Shown piece after piece: positions 17,482-29,983 of a stretch of 64,000 nucleotides of DNA; within the stretch, counting starts at the first letter, position 1; every line of letters begins with the position of its first letter. The notes under the pieces are model-generated. The model was given only the letters and a program-made list of their open reading frames with translations. It was not told the DNA's origin and did not search any database. The DNA is from Candidatus Azophilus lithoversatilis. GTDB taxonomy: Bacteria; Pseudomonadota; Gammaproteobacteria; Pseudomonadales; Azotimanducaceae. Made by a program: the position numbers and the translations under genes. The stretch lies in the NCBI GenBank assembly GCA_028278675.1, contig JAQAJJ010000002.1, positions 1 through 64,000 on the forward strand, written 5' to 3'.

Positions 17482-18429
17482 ATGCTGCCCCGCTTCGCTT
17501 TCGCCGGTACGCCGGAGTTCGCCGCCCGCGCTCTAAGCGGACTGCTAGAGGGCGGGTTTCGCCCTTGCTTGGTGCTGACCGGCCCCGACCAGCGGCGCGG
17601 GCGCGGCCGCAAGCACCGGCCCAGCCCGGTCAAGCGACTGGCCACCGAGTGGGGCATCGCGGTCGGGACGCCCGCCAACAAGGAAGAGGCGGTTTCCGCC
17701 ATCGACGGACAACAGCTTGACGCCGTGGTAGTGGCCGCCTACGGCATGATCCTGCCGCAGCACTTCCTGGACCTGCCCCGCCACGGTTGCATCAACCTGC
17801 ACGCCTCCTTGCTGCCCCGGTGGCGCGGCGCGGCACCCATCGAGCGCGCCTTGATGGCGGGCGATGCGCAAACCGGCGTCTCCATCATGCAAATCGACGC
17901 GGGACTCGACACCGGCCCAATCATCACCCAAGCGCCGCTCCCCATCGGCCCGGACAGCACCGGCGAGAGCTTGAGCGACGCCATCGCTGACCTCGGCGCC
18001 CGCCTGCTCTGCGGCATACTCTCCGACCTGCCCGCCATTCGGCTTAAGCCCCAAGCCGGCCAGGCGACCTATGCCCGCAAGCTCAGCCCCGGCGATGCCG
18101 TCGCTGACTGGACGCAGCCCGCCACCCAGCTCGAACGCAACATCCGCGCCCTGGCCCACCGCCTGCCGGTCCACAGCGACCTCGGCGACGCCCGTGTGCA
18201 ACTGCTCGCCGGGGAAGCCTTAGGCGAATCGGCGCCAAGCCATCCCGGCGAAATCATCACGGCGAACCGGCACGGCCTGATCGCCGCTTGCGGCACGGGC
18301 ACGCTCAAGATCCAGCAATTGCGCCTCAATCGCGGCAAGGGCACAATCCTCAGTGCCGCTGAGGCGATCAACGGCTTCAGCGACCTGTTCCGGAAGGGCA
18401 ACCAATTCCAATGCCGTTCGGCATGTTGA
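17482..18429 (+). CDS. fmt: methionyl-tRNA formyltransferase
   Basis: Fmt, 315 residues, formylates initiator methionyl-tRNA with 10-formyl-tetrahydrofolate. The N-terminal part shows FAFAGTPEFAARAL, the catalytic region NLHASLLPRWRGAAPIERA and the folate-site Asp in IDAGLDTGPI. The C-terminal oligonucleotide-binding domain is present, with LKIQQLRLNRGKG near its end. It lies 6 bases after def; rsmB starts 4 bases after its stop. The whole def-fmt-rsmB-trkA group appears to be one transcription unit. Confidence 0.96.
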   Translation: MLPRFAFAGTPEFAARALSGLLEGGFRPCLVLTGPDQRRGRGRKHRPSPVKRLATEWGIAVGTPANKEEAVSAIDGQQLDAVVVAAYGMILPQHFLDLPRHGCINLHASLLPRWRGAAPIERALMAGDAQTGVSIMQIDAGLDTGPIITQAPLPIGPDSTGESLSDAIADLGARLLCGILSDLPAIRLKPQAGQATYARKLSPGDAVADWTQPATQLERNIRALAHRLPVHSDLGDARVQLLAGEALGESAPSHPGEIITANRHGLIAACGTGTLKIQQLRLNRGKGTILSAAEAINGFSDLFRKGNQFQCRSAC

Positions 18430-18433
18430 GACT

Positions 18434-19699
18434 GTGCGCGGTCACCTCAGCCATTCAGACCGAGCCCGCGCCGCTCGTCATCTTGCCCGCATCGTTGGCC
18501 GGGGCGACAGTCTCGACAATGTCATCCGGCGGGAAACGAATCCATTGTGCCTGGAGTTGACCTATGGGTGCCTGCGGCACCACTTCTCGCTGGTCGAAGC
18601 GGTTGAGGCGCGTCTGGCCCGGCCCTTGCGAGCCAAGGATCTGGACCTCTTCTGCCTGTTGTTAGTTGGCGCTTACCAACTCCAGAGAATGCGCGTACCG
18701 GGTCATGCAGCCATCAACGAGACTGTTTCCGCGGCCCGGGCGCTGGGCAAGCCCTGGGCCGCGGCACTGGTCAACGCGGTACTGCGCAAACTGCCCACGC
18801 ACCCCATCGGCGACGCCAGCGACCACCCGCCTTGGCTGCAAGGCAAGATCGAAACGCAGTACGGGGACCACGCCCCGGCGTTGCTGCGAGCCAACAATCA
18901 GCGGGCGCCGATGGGACTGCGCGTCAATCGCCGCAAGATCGAGCCAGCCGACTACCGCGCTTTGCTCAAACGTGCGGACATTGCCTTCGACGACGCCTGG
19001 CTGCCGGAGTCCATCCTGCTGCGCAAGCCGCAGCCGTCGGCCACCCTGCCCGGCTTCAAGGACGGCGCCATCGCCGTGCAGGATGTCGGCGCACAACTCG
19101 TCGGCGGCTTCATGCGCGAACAACTGCAGGGCGGTTGCCGGGTGCTGGACGCCTGCGCCGCGCCGGGCGGCAAGCTGTTCCACCTGCTCGAATCCGGGCT
19201 GGCGCTGGACGTAACCGCCTTGGACAACGCGCCAATGCGCCTGCAAGCCCTCTCCGAAATGGCCCAGCGCCTCGGCCATGGGGGCTTCCGCGCCATCACC
19301 GCCGATGCCTGCGGCTTGGCGTGGTGGGACGGCGAGCCCTTTGACTTGGTGATCATCGACGCACCTTGCTCCGGTTCGGGCACCCTGCGCCGCCACCCCG
19401 ACATCAAGGTCACCCGGACGCCGCAGCAGGTGCGCCGGACGAATCGGCTTCAGGGCGCACTGCTGCGGAACCTGTGGCGCACGGTTCGCCCCGGATGTAC
19501 CCTGCTGTACTGCACATGCTCGATACTCGCTGAGGAGAACGATCAGGTGGTCGAGTCCTTTCTTGAGGCCCACGAAGACGCCCGCGCGACCGGCGTCGTG
19601 CTGCCCACCGGAGCAGCGACCCGGCATGGTTGGCAGATGCTGCCCACCGACCCCGCCACGGACGGCTTCTACCTCGCCCGGATCGACAAGCAGGCATGA
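18434..19699 (+). CDS. rsmB: 16S rRNA m5C967 methyltransferase
   Basis: RsmB (Sun/Fmu), 421 residues, methylates C967 of 16S rRNA. The N-terminal NusB-like domain includes QRMRVPGHAAINETVSAAR. The methyltransferase domain has the cofactor site VLDACAAPGGKLFHLL, motif IV IDAPCSGSGTLRRHPDIK and the second cysteine in LLYCTCSILAEEND. The start GTG 18434 is 4 bases after fmt; earlier codons in the frame overlap fmt. The stop overlaps the trkA start as ATGA. Both catalytic cysteines are intact. Confidence 0.93.
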   Translation: MRGHLSHSDRARAARHLARIVGRGDSLDNVIRRETNPLCLELTYGCLRHHFSLVEAVEARLARPLRAKDLDLFCLLLVGAYQLQRMRVPGHAAINETVSAARALGKPWAAALVNAVLRKLPTHPIGDASDHPPWLQGKIETQYGDHAPALLRANNQRAPMGLRVNRRKIEPADYRALLKRADIAFDDAWLPESILLRKPQPSATLPGFKDGAIAVQDVGAQLVGGFMREQLQGGCRVLDACAAPGGKLFHLLESGLALDVTALDNAPMRLQALSEMAQRLGHGGFRAITADACGLAWWDGEPFDLVIIDAPCSGSGTLRRHPDIKVTRTPQQVRRTNRLQGALLRNLWRTVRPGCTLLYCTCSILAEENDQVVESFLEAHEDARATGVVLPTGAATRHGWQMLPTDPATDGFYLARIDKQA

Positions 19700-21066
19700 A
19701 GATCCTCATTCTCGGCGCGGGCCAGGTGGGCGGCACCTTGGCAACCCATCTGGCCAGCGAAACCTTGGACATCACCTTGGTCGATCTCGATGAAGTGCGC
19801 CTGCGGGAGCTGCGCAGCCGCCTCGACATCCGAACCGTCGCCGGCTGGGCCTCCCATCCCCAGGTGCTGCGCGAGGCGGGCGCCGAGGATGCCGACATGC
19901 TGATCGCGGTGACGGGCAGCGATGAGGTCAACATGGTGGCCTGCCAAGTGTCCTATTCCATGTTCCGCACACCGCGCAAAATCGCCCGGGTGCGCTCCGC
20001 CGCCTACGTCAACGAAAAGTCCCTGTTCGCCGATGAGCACATGCCGGTGGATGTGTTCATCAACCCCGAACAGGTGGTGACCGACAGCGTCCGACTGCTC
20101 TTGGAAAACCCCGGCGCCCTGCAGGTTCTCGACTTCGCCGAGGGCAAGGTGCAGTTGGTTGCCGTGCGCGCGTACGCCGGCAGCCCCTTGGTCGGCCAGC
20201 AGTTGCGCGACGTGCGCAAGCGACTGCCCAACGTCAACACCCGGGTGGCGGCCATCTTCCGTGGCACCGAACCCATCCTGCCGACCGGAACCACCTCCAT
20301 TGAGGCGGGTGATGAGGTTTTCTTCATCGTTGCGGCGGGCCAGATCAACTCGATGATGGCCGAACTGCGACACGTGGAGCGGGCCTTCAAGCGCGTAACC
20401 ATCGCCGGTGGCGGCAACATCGGGGCCCGGCTCTCGACCGCCATCGAAAGCTACTTCAACGTCAAGCTCATCGAATTCGACCCCGACCGCGCGGAGCGGC
20501 TGGCCACCACCCTCAAGGACACGGTGGTGATTCAAGGCGACGCGACCAATCCAGACCAACTGCGCGACGCCACCAGCAGCAGCGACGTATTCTGCGCCCT
20601 GACCAACGACGATGAGGTCAACATCATGTCGTCCCTGATGGCCAAGCGCTTTGGAGTGCGCCGGGTGATGACCCTGATTGGCAAGCCGGCCTATGCGGAG
20701 CTGATGCGCGCCAGTGAAATCGACGTCGCCATTTCGCCGCAGCAATCCACCACCTCAAGCCTGTTGTCCCATGTGCGCCGGGGCGACGTGGCGCGGGTGC
20801 ACAGCCTGCGGCGGGGCGCTGCGGAGGCCATGGAGGCCGTGGCCCGGGGCGACGCCAAGACCTCCCGCATCATCGGCCGGCCCGTGAAGGCCATCAAGCT
20901 GCCGAAGGGCGTCACCGTCGGCGCCATCGTGCGTGGCGAAACCGTCGTGGTGGCTTACGAGAACGTAGTCATTGAGCCGGATGACCACTTGATTTTGTTC
21001 CTGACCGACAAGCAATACGTTTCCGAAGTGGAACGCTTGTTCCAAGTCGGCTTCACGTTCTTCTAA
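19696..21066 (+). CDS. trkA: Trk potassium uptake regulatory subunit TrkA
   Basis: TrkA, 456 residues, is the cytoplasmic NAD(H)-binding gating subunit of the Trk potassium system. It is a tandem of two RCK units: Rossmann domains start at MKILILGAGQVGG and at VTIAGGGNIGARLS (about residue 235), each followed by a TrkA_C domain. The ATG overlaps the rsmB stop by four bases. Its channel subunit gene trkH follows after 99 bases, as in pseudomonads. Confidence 0.96.
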   Translation: MKILILGAGQVGGTLATHLASETLDITLVDLDEVRLRELRSRLDIRTVAGWASHPQVLREAGAEDADMLIAVTGSDEVNMVACQVSYSMFRTPRKIARVRSAAYVNEKSLFADEHMPVDVFINPEQVVTDSVRLLLENPGALQVLDFAEGKVQLVAVRAYAGSPLVGQQLRDVRKRLPNVNTRVAAIFRGTEPILPTGTTSIEAGDEVFFIVAAGQINSMMAELRHVERAFKRVTIAGGGNIGARLSTAIESYFNVKLIEFDPDRAERLATTLKDTVVIQGDATNPDQLRDATSSSDVFCALTNDDEVNIMSSLMAKRFGVRRVMTLIGKPAYAELMRASEIDVAISPQQSTTSSLLSHVRRGDVARVHSLRRGAAEAMEAVARGDAKTSRIIGRPVKAIKLPKGVTVGAIVRGETVVVAYENVVIEPDDHLILFLTDKQYVSEVERLFQVGFTFF

Positions 21067-21165
21067 ACGGTCGCTTAAGCCGCGTGTCCTCAACGAACCT
21101 GTCAAGCCCACCAAGCGCAACTCGGGCCTTGGGCACCAGCACAAGCCTGCCCGGCTGACGCGAAG

Positions 21166-22611
21166 ATGCGATTGCCCATCATACTGCGCACCACCGGCGC
21201 TCTTCTGGTCCTGTTCAGCCCGGCGATGCTGGTGCCCGCGGTCGTGGCGTGGATCTACGGCGAGGCAACCGTGCGCACCTTTGCGGTCGCCTTCGGCGTC
21301 ACTTTGTCGGGCGGCATCGCCCTGTGGATTTGCGGGCGCGGACGGATTGGCCCGAGGGAGGGCGACGGCTTCCTGATCACCGCGCTGGCCTACGTTGGCC
21401 TCGGGTTGTGCGGTGCCGTTCCCTTCATGCTCGACGCCAGCACCCGGCTCGCCTTCCCCGAAGCGGCCTTTGAGTCACTTTCTGGAATCACCACCACCGG
21501 CGCCACGTTGTTGACTGGCTTGGACAGCCTGCCCAAGTCCATCCTCTTCTACCGCCAATTCCTGCAGTGGGTCGGCGGCATGGGCATCATCGTGCTGGCC
21601 GTAGCCATTCTGCCGATGCTTGGGGTCGGCGGCATGCAGCTCTACAGGGCCGAGTCGCCGGGACCGGTCAAGGACAACAAGCTGACGCCACGCATCACCC
21701 AAACCGCCAAGGCGCTCTGGCTTCTGTATCTTGGGTTGACCGCCGCCTGTGCCTTCGCCTATTGGGTTGCCGGGATGAACGTGTTCGACGCCATCTGCCA
21801 CAGCTTCTCGACGGTCGCTATCGGCGGATTCTCGACCCATGACGCCAGCATTGGTCACTTCGACAGCGCCGCCATCGAGGCAGTGGCCATCGCCTTCATG
21901 GTGTTTTCCGGCATCAACTTCGCCCTGCACTTCACCGCTTGGAGCCGCCGCACCCTTGCGGGCTACAGCCGCGACCGGGAGGTGCGGCTCTACATAGGCG
22001 TTCTGGCAGGCATGGCGCTAATCACCTGGTATCTCTTGGGCCGCGACCCACAGGTGACCGCGAGCCCCTTCCGGGACGGCCTCTTCCAAGCCGTCTCGAT
22101 CACCACGACAACCGGCTTCACCACCACCAACTTCAGCCTTTGGCCCTCGGTGACGCCGATCTTGCTGATGTTGGGCGCCTTTGCCGGGGGCTGCGCGGGC
22201 TCCACCGCCGGCGGCCTGAAGATGATCCGGGTGCTGCTGATCTACCGGCAATGCGTTCGCGAAGTTCGGCGCCTCATTCACCCGTTGGGCGTTTTTCCCC
22301 TGAAGCTGGCGGGCGAAAAGGTGCCCAGCCGGGTGGCCGATGCCGTCTGGAGCTTCTTCATGGCCTACATCATGATTTTCATCATTCTGGTGTGCTTGGT
22401 CATGGCGGCGGGGGAATTCGACTTCCTCACCGCCTTCTCCGCAGTGGGTGCCTGCCTGAACAACCTCGGCCCTGGCTTGGGGGACGTGGCGGGCAACTAC
22501 GCCGATCTGCCGGATGCGGTCGCTTGGCTGTTGATGCTGGCGATGGTGCTCGGGCGCTTGGAAATCTTCACCCTGCTGGTGATCTTCACCCGCTCCTTTT
22601 GGCGACGCTAA
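21166..22611 (+). CDS. trkH: Trk potassium transporter subunit TrkH
   Basis: TrkH, 481 residues, is the potassium-conducting membrane subunit. Four pore-loop repeats with filter glycines can be read: ESLSGITTTGAT, HSFSTVAIGGFSTHD, QAVSITTTTGFTTTN and SAVGACLNNLGPGLG. About ten membrane helices are evident. It follows trkA and works with it. Downstream the gene ends just before a double hairpin shared with the convergent lpxL-like gene. Confidence 0.96.
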   Translation: MRLPIILRTTGALLVLFSPAMLVPAVVAWIYGEATVRTFAVAFGVTLSGGIALWICGRGRIGPREGDGFLITALAYVGLGLCGAVPFMLDASTRLAFPEAAFESLSGITTTGATLLTGLDSLPKSILFYRQFLQWVGGMGIIVLAVAILPMLGVGGMQLYRAESPGPVKDNKLTPRITQTAKALWLLYLGLTAACAFAYWVAGMNVFDAICHSFSTVAIGGFSTHDASIGHFDSAAIEAVAIAFMVFSGINFALHFTAWSRRTLAGYSRDREVRLYIGVLAGMALITWYLLGRDPQVTASPFRDGLFQAVSITTTTGFTTTNFSLWPSVTPILLMLGAFAGGCAGSTAGGLKMIRVLLIYRQCVREVRRLIHPLGVFPLKLAGEKVPSRVADAVWSFFMAYIMIFIILVCLVMAAGEFDFLTAFSAVGACLNNLGPGLGDVAGNYADLPDAVAWLLMLAMVLGRLEIFTLLVIFTRSFWRR

Positions 22612-22614
22612 GGC

Positions 22615-22657
22615 GCGGCCTGACGGCCGCGTTGGAGTTTCGCTGGCGCGAAACTCC
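22615..22657. terminator. paired hairpins between convergent trkH and lpxL-like gene
   Basis: Two perfect hairpins: GCGGCC-tgac-GGCCGC at 22615-22630 and a ten-base stem GGAGTTTCGC-tggc-GCGAAACTCC at 22634-22657. They lie 4 bases after the trkH stop and 34 bases after the end of the convergent gene, so they can terminate from both sides. No clear U-run follows. A very similar pair lies between mnmE and ribH. Confidence 0.7.
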
Positions 22658-22690
22658 TCGAACTAGGTGTCTCGCCCTCTTCGGGATCCG

Positions 22691-23614
22691 TTATCGAGGT
22701 CTGTGCTTCGGGTAGGGGTCCGGGCTGCCGGGCGGGGGCTTCTTGAAGCGCTTGTACTCCCATTGGTACTGGGCGGGATCGCGGCGCACCAACGTTTCAA
22801 TTGAGCGGTTTAGGGCCGTTGCGAAGGCTGTCGGGTCGCCTAAATCGAAATCCGTTGGAAAAGGGGCGTACTCCGCCACAAACCCATGCCGCACTCGGCG
22901 CGCGCTGCCGATGAGCAGTGGCGCGCCACTCGTCTCGGCCATTCGTTGGGCGAGCGTCATGGTCAGCGCGGGGTGGCCGAAGAAGGGGGCATGGACGCCG
23001 CCTTGGGCGGGCACCTGGTCCGGTAGGATCGCCGCAAAGCCGCCCGCCTTGAGCGTTTTGTGCGCGGCGCGCAGTCCCGCCGGCGTACCCGGCACCAAGG
23101 TGGCGCCAAACCGCTGGCGGGAGCGGAGCAGCAACGGCTCAATGCCCGCCAAGCGAGGGGGGTCGTAGAGAGCGACGAAGCCCAGCCCGCCGAGCACGTG
23201 GCAAAGGTACTCCCAATTGCCGTAGTGGGGCACGAGCATCAACAGGCCGCGGCCTTGCTCAAGAGGTTCGGTGACCAGCGAGCGGCCCGATTCGTCAATC
23301 AGCAGCTTGCCAAGCCGGGCGCCGCTCCAGTAAGTCAACGGTCCGGCCTCAATCAGCAGCCGCCAAGTGTGGCCGAGGCTGCGGCGGGCGAGTGCTTTGC
23401 GAGCGCTTGGGTCGAGTTCCGGGAAGCACTTGGCCAGATTGACGGCGGTGATGCGGGCCGCGTCGGTTCTCAAGAACCAAGTCGCCACCCCGAGCCAATC
23501 AGCCAGACGCCACCCCAACCGCAGAGGCAGTGCGGCAAAGAGGCGCAGCAGTCCGGCGAGCAGCCTCTCAACTATTCTTCTTGATCGCGGGATTAAGGTT
23601 GCCACACGAGTCAA
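22691..23614 (-). CDS. lipid A lauroyl-type acyltransferase (LpxL/HtrB family)
   Basis: A 307-residue inner-membrane acyltransferase of the LpxL/LpxM family that adds a secondary acyl chain to lipid A. The catalytic HX4E motif is visible (LVPHYGNWEYL, about residue 135). Other signs are ILPDQVPAQGGVHAPFFG and the C-terminal YQWEYKRFKK. The position next to tag matches the lauroyltransferase of the Pseudomonas origin region. The start is not certain. The frame opens at TTG 23614, with GTG 23605 next, and both lie inside a dispersed repeat (23580-23667), with no clear ribosome site, so the true start may be further in. The hydrophobic N-terminus is intact in any case. Confidence 0.85.
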   Translation of the reverse strand: MTRVATLIPRSRRIVERLLAGLLRLFAALPLRLGWRLADWLGVATWFLRTDAARITAVNLAKCFPELDPSARKALARRSLGHTWRLLIEAGPLTYWSGARLGKLLIDESGRSLVTEPLEQGRGLLMLVPHYGNWEYLCHVLGGLGFVALYDPPRLAGIEPLLLRSRQRFGATLVPGTPAGLRAAHKTLKAGGFAAILPDQVPAQGGVHAPFFGHPALTMTLAQRMAETSGAPLLIGSARRVRHGFVAEYAPFPTDFDLGDPTAFATALNRSIETLVRRDPAQYQWEYKRFKKPPPGSPDPYPKHRPR

Positions 23615-23667
23615 CTTCTGCGCCCGGCGCCCGTCCTTTCATCGGTCTGAGCCGTAGCCTCGTTAGG
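23580..23667 (+). repeat. dispersed repeat family 2, copy A
   Basis: About 88 bases beginning CTTGATCGCGGG and ending CTCGTTAGG. It matches the reverse complement of 28759-28845 at most positions, including GAGTCAACTT, TGCGCCCGGCG and GGTCTGAG. It covers the start of the lpxL-like gene and reaches the stop codon of tag. Confidence 0.8.
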
Positions 23668-24328
23668 CCAGCGCGGCGCACTTTGCGTAAGCCGGGCAAT
23701 CCACCAAGTGATCATTGACCAACCCCGCGCTCTGCATGAAAGCATAGCAAATTACTGGGCCAACGAAGCGAAAGCCTAGTTTTTTCAACGACTTGGACAT
23801 CGCTACGGAGGCATCGGTCTGGCTCGGAACCGCTTTGAGGCACCGCCAGTGATTCTGGGTTGGCACACCACCCACAAAGGACCAAACCACTTCCGAGAGC
23901 GAGTGCGGCAAGGCCAGCGTGGCTTGGGCATTGGTCATCACCGAGGCGAGCTTGGCTCGATTGCGGATCAGGCCAGGATCGTCAAGCCACCCTGCCATGA
24001 CCTGCGAGTCGGCCGTTGCCAAGGCCTCAATGTCGAAGCCGAAAAAGGCATCGCGCATGTGGTCGCGCTTCTTGAGCACCGTCAGCCACGACAGGCCAGC
24101 TTGCATGCCTTCAAGAATCAGGCGCTCGAACAGGGGCTGCTCGGCGCGTTCCGGAACGCCCCACTCCTGGTCATGGTAGTGGATGAGCGACGGCTCAGCA
24201 CCACACCAGCCGCAGCGCTTTTCCTTGGAAAAGGCGGAGACTGCCCCGGGGTTGGCCGGTGGCCCCTTAGGCGTCAGCGGCGCCCCGTTCCCCGGCAAGC
24301 TGAAGGCTCCCTTTGACCCTGACTCCAC
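23663..24328 (-). CDS. tag: 3-methyladenine DNA glycosylase I with repeat-derived N-terminus
   Basis: Tag, 221 residues, removes 3-methyladenine from DNA. The enzyme proper begins at KRCGWCGAEPSLIHYHDQEW (about residue 37 on), and has LSWLTVLKKRDHMRDAF, WRCLKAVPSQTDASVAMS and the zinc-site end GLVNDHLVDC. E. coli Tag starts within a residue or two of the RCGW motif. Here a GTG at 24328 is the first good start, adding about 36 residues (GAFSLPGNGAPLTPKG...) that are a translated copy of the 87-bp dispersed element. No ATG, GTG or well-placed TTG occurs between the element and the enzyme. It lies in the usual place between the lipid A acyltransferase and plsC. Confidence 0.93.
   Translation of the reverse strand: MESGSKGAFSLPGNGAPLTPKGPPANPGAVSAFSKEKRCGWCGAEPSLIHYHDQEWGVPERAEQPLFERLILEGMQAGLSWLTVLKKRDHMRDAFFGFDIEALATADSQVMAGWLDDPGLIRNRAKLASVMTNAQATLALPHSLSEVVWSFVGGVPTQNHWRCLKAVPSQTDASVAMSKSLKKLGFRFVGPVICYAFMQSAGLVNDHLVDCPAYAKCAALA
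24222..24311 (-). repeat. 87-bp dispersed element, copy inside tag
   Basis: Read on the minus strand it begins GGAGCCTTCAGCTTGCCGGG and ends GCAGTCTCCGCCTTTTCC. It aligns along its length with the tandem units at 692-950 and keeps the reading frame into tag. It is the most diverged copy. Confidence 0.75.
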
Positions 24329-24443
24329 GATGGCCTATGTTCCGCGCCCGACTCCCGACCCATTCTAGCCCGGATGCTTCGCCAAGCCACCAACCCAACA
24401 TGAAGAGCAAGGCTTCTTTTCAAAAAGTCGAAGTGCCAAGCAA

Positions 24444-28750
<4,307 letters not shown>

Positions 28751-28758
28751 ATGGAGAA

Positions 28759-28845
28759 CCTAACGACGCGACGCCTCAGACCAACGAAGGGGGGTCGCCG
28801 GGCGCAAAAGTTGACTCATTTGACAACCCTTTCCCGCGATCAAGG
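28759..28845 (-). repeat. dispersed repeat family 2, copy B
   Basis: On the minus strand it begins CTTGATCGCGGG and ends GTCGTTAGG, matching copy A at 23580-23667. It fills most of the 117 bases between dnaN and recF. Confidence 0.8.
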
Positions 28846-28867
28846 AAACTAGGCGATAGAAAGGGGA

Positions 28868-29974
28868 TTAGATCTTCATGGGCATGACAACATAGAGCGC
28901 ACTTTCGTCGCCCTCGCCCTCCATTAGGGCGCTGCTGCCCGCTTCAGCCATGCTGATGCGAATGGTCTCCGATCCCACCACCCGCAAGACATCCTGCAGA
29001 TAACCCACGTTGAACCCCAACTGCATGTTGTCGCCCTCATAGGCAACAGGCACCTCTTCCCGGGCCTCCTCCTGCTCCGGATTGTTGGCCACGATGGTCA
29101 TCTGCTCGCCCTCGATCATGAGCTTGACGCCAGGAAACTTCTCATTGGTGAGGATGCGCGCCCGCTGCAGGGCCTGGTTGAGCGTGTTCTTGTCCACGGA
29201 TAACGATAACGCCGGATTTCGGGGGATAACTCGCTCATAATCGGGAAACCGCCCGTCGATCAGCTTTCCAGTCAGGCTGAAGGCGCCCCGGGCAACGCGA
29301 ATCTGGTTTTCGCTCAGCGAGAACCTGACCTCCCCGTCCTCGCCATCGAGCAACCGGCGCAGTTCGATCACGGTCTTTCGCGGCACGATGGCTTGGTGGC
29401 ACTCTGCCCCGGCGACACCCTTGTCCAAAGTGCATTGAGCCAAACGATGGCCATCGGTCGAGACCGAACGCACATGCTCGCTCGTTACTTCAAACAACAT
29501 GCCGTTGAGAAAGTAACGCACATCCTGCTGCGCCATGGCAAAGCTCACCCGGTCGATCAGCTCGCAGGCATCTGCCGTGGTGAGGGTGAACTCCACCGTT
29601 CCAGCCGCCTCGTCACCCGATGGGTAGTCGTCCACCGGCAGGGTCGCCAAGGCGAAGCGGCTGCGCCCGGAGCGCATCACCGCCTGCTCCCCTTCGGTCT
29701 CAAAGCTGATCCGCGCTCCCTCCGGCAACGACCGCCATAGGTCGGCCAGCTTGTGCGCCGACGTAGTGATCTCTCCGCCAACGGAAACATCGACCGAATC
29801 GACGTGCGCCACGAGCTCCATGCTCAGGTCGGTGCCCGCTATGGTCAAGCTCCCATCCGCGCTTGCCCGAACGCAGGCATTGGACAGTATGGGCATGGTC
29901 TGGCGTCGCTCAACCACGCCGGCAATGAGCTGCAACGGGCGAAGCAGGGCCTGACGATCAATTGCGAATTTCAT
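28868..29974 (-). CDS. dnaN: DNA polymerase III beta sliding clamp
   Basis: DnaN, 368 residues, is the ring-shaped processivity clamp. It begins MKFAIDRQALLRPLQ, with the PILSNACVRA segment, and the three similar domains are all present. The C-terminal peptide-binding pocket ends in the typical YVVMPMKI. It follows dnaA after 9 bases and is the usual size (366 in E. coli). Confidence 0.98.
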   Translation of the reverse strand: MKFAIDRQALLRPLQLIAGVVERRQTMPILSNACVRASADGSLTIAGTDLSMELVAHVDSVDVSVGGEITTSAHKLADLWRSLPEGARISFETEGEQAVMRSGRSRFALATLPVDDYPSGDEAAGTVEFTLTTADACELIDRVSFAMAQQDVRYFLNGMLFEVTSEHVRSVSTDGHRLAQCTLDKGVAGAECHQAIVPRKTVIELRRLLDGEDGEVRFSLSENQIRVARGAFSLTGKLIDGRFPDYERVIPRNPALSLSVDKNTLNQALQRARILTNEKFPGVKLMIEGEQMTIVANNPEQEEAREEVPVAYEGDNMQLGFNVGYLQDVLRVVGSETIRISMAEAGSSALMEGEGDESALYVVMPMKI

Positions 29975-29983
29975 GGGTCGCTC

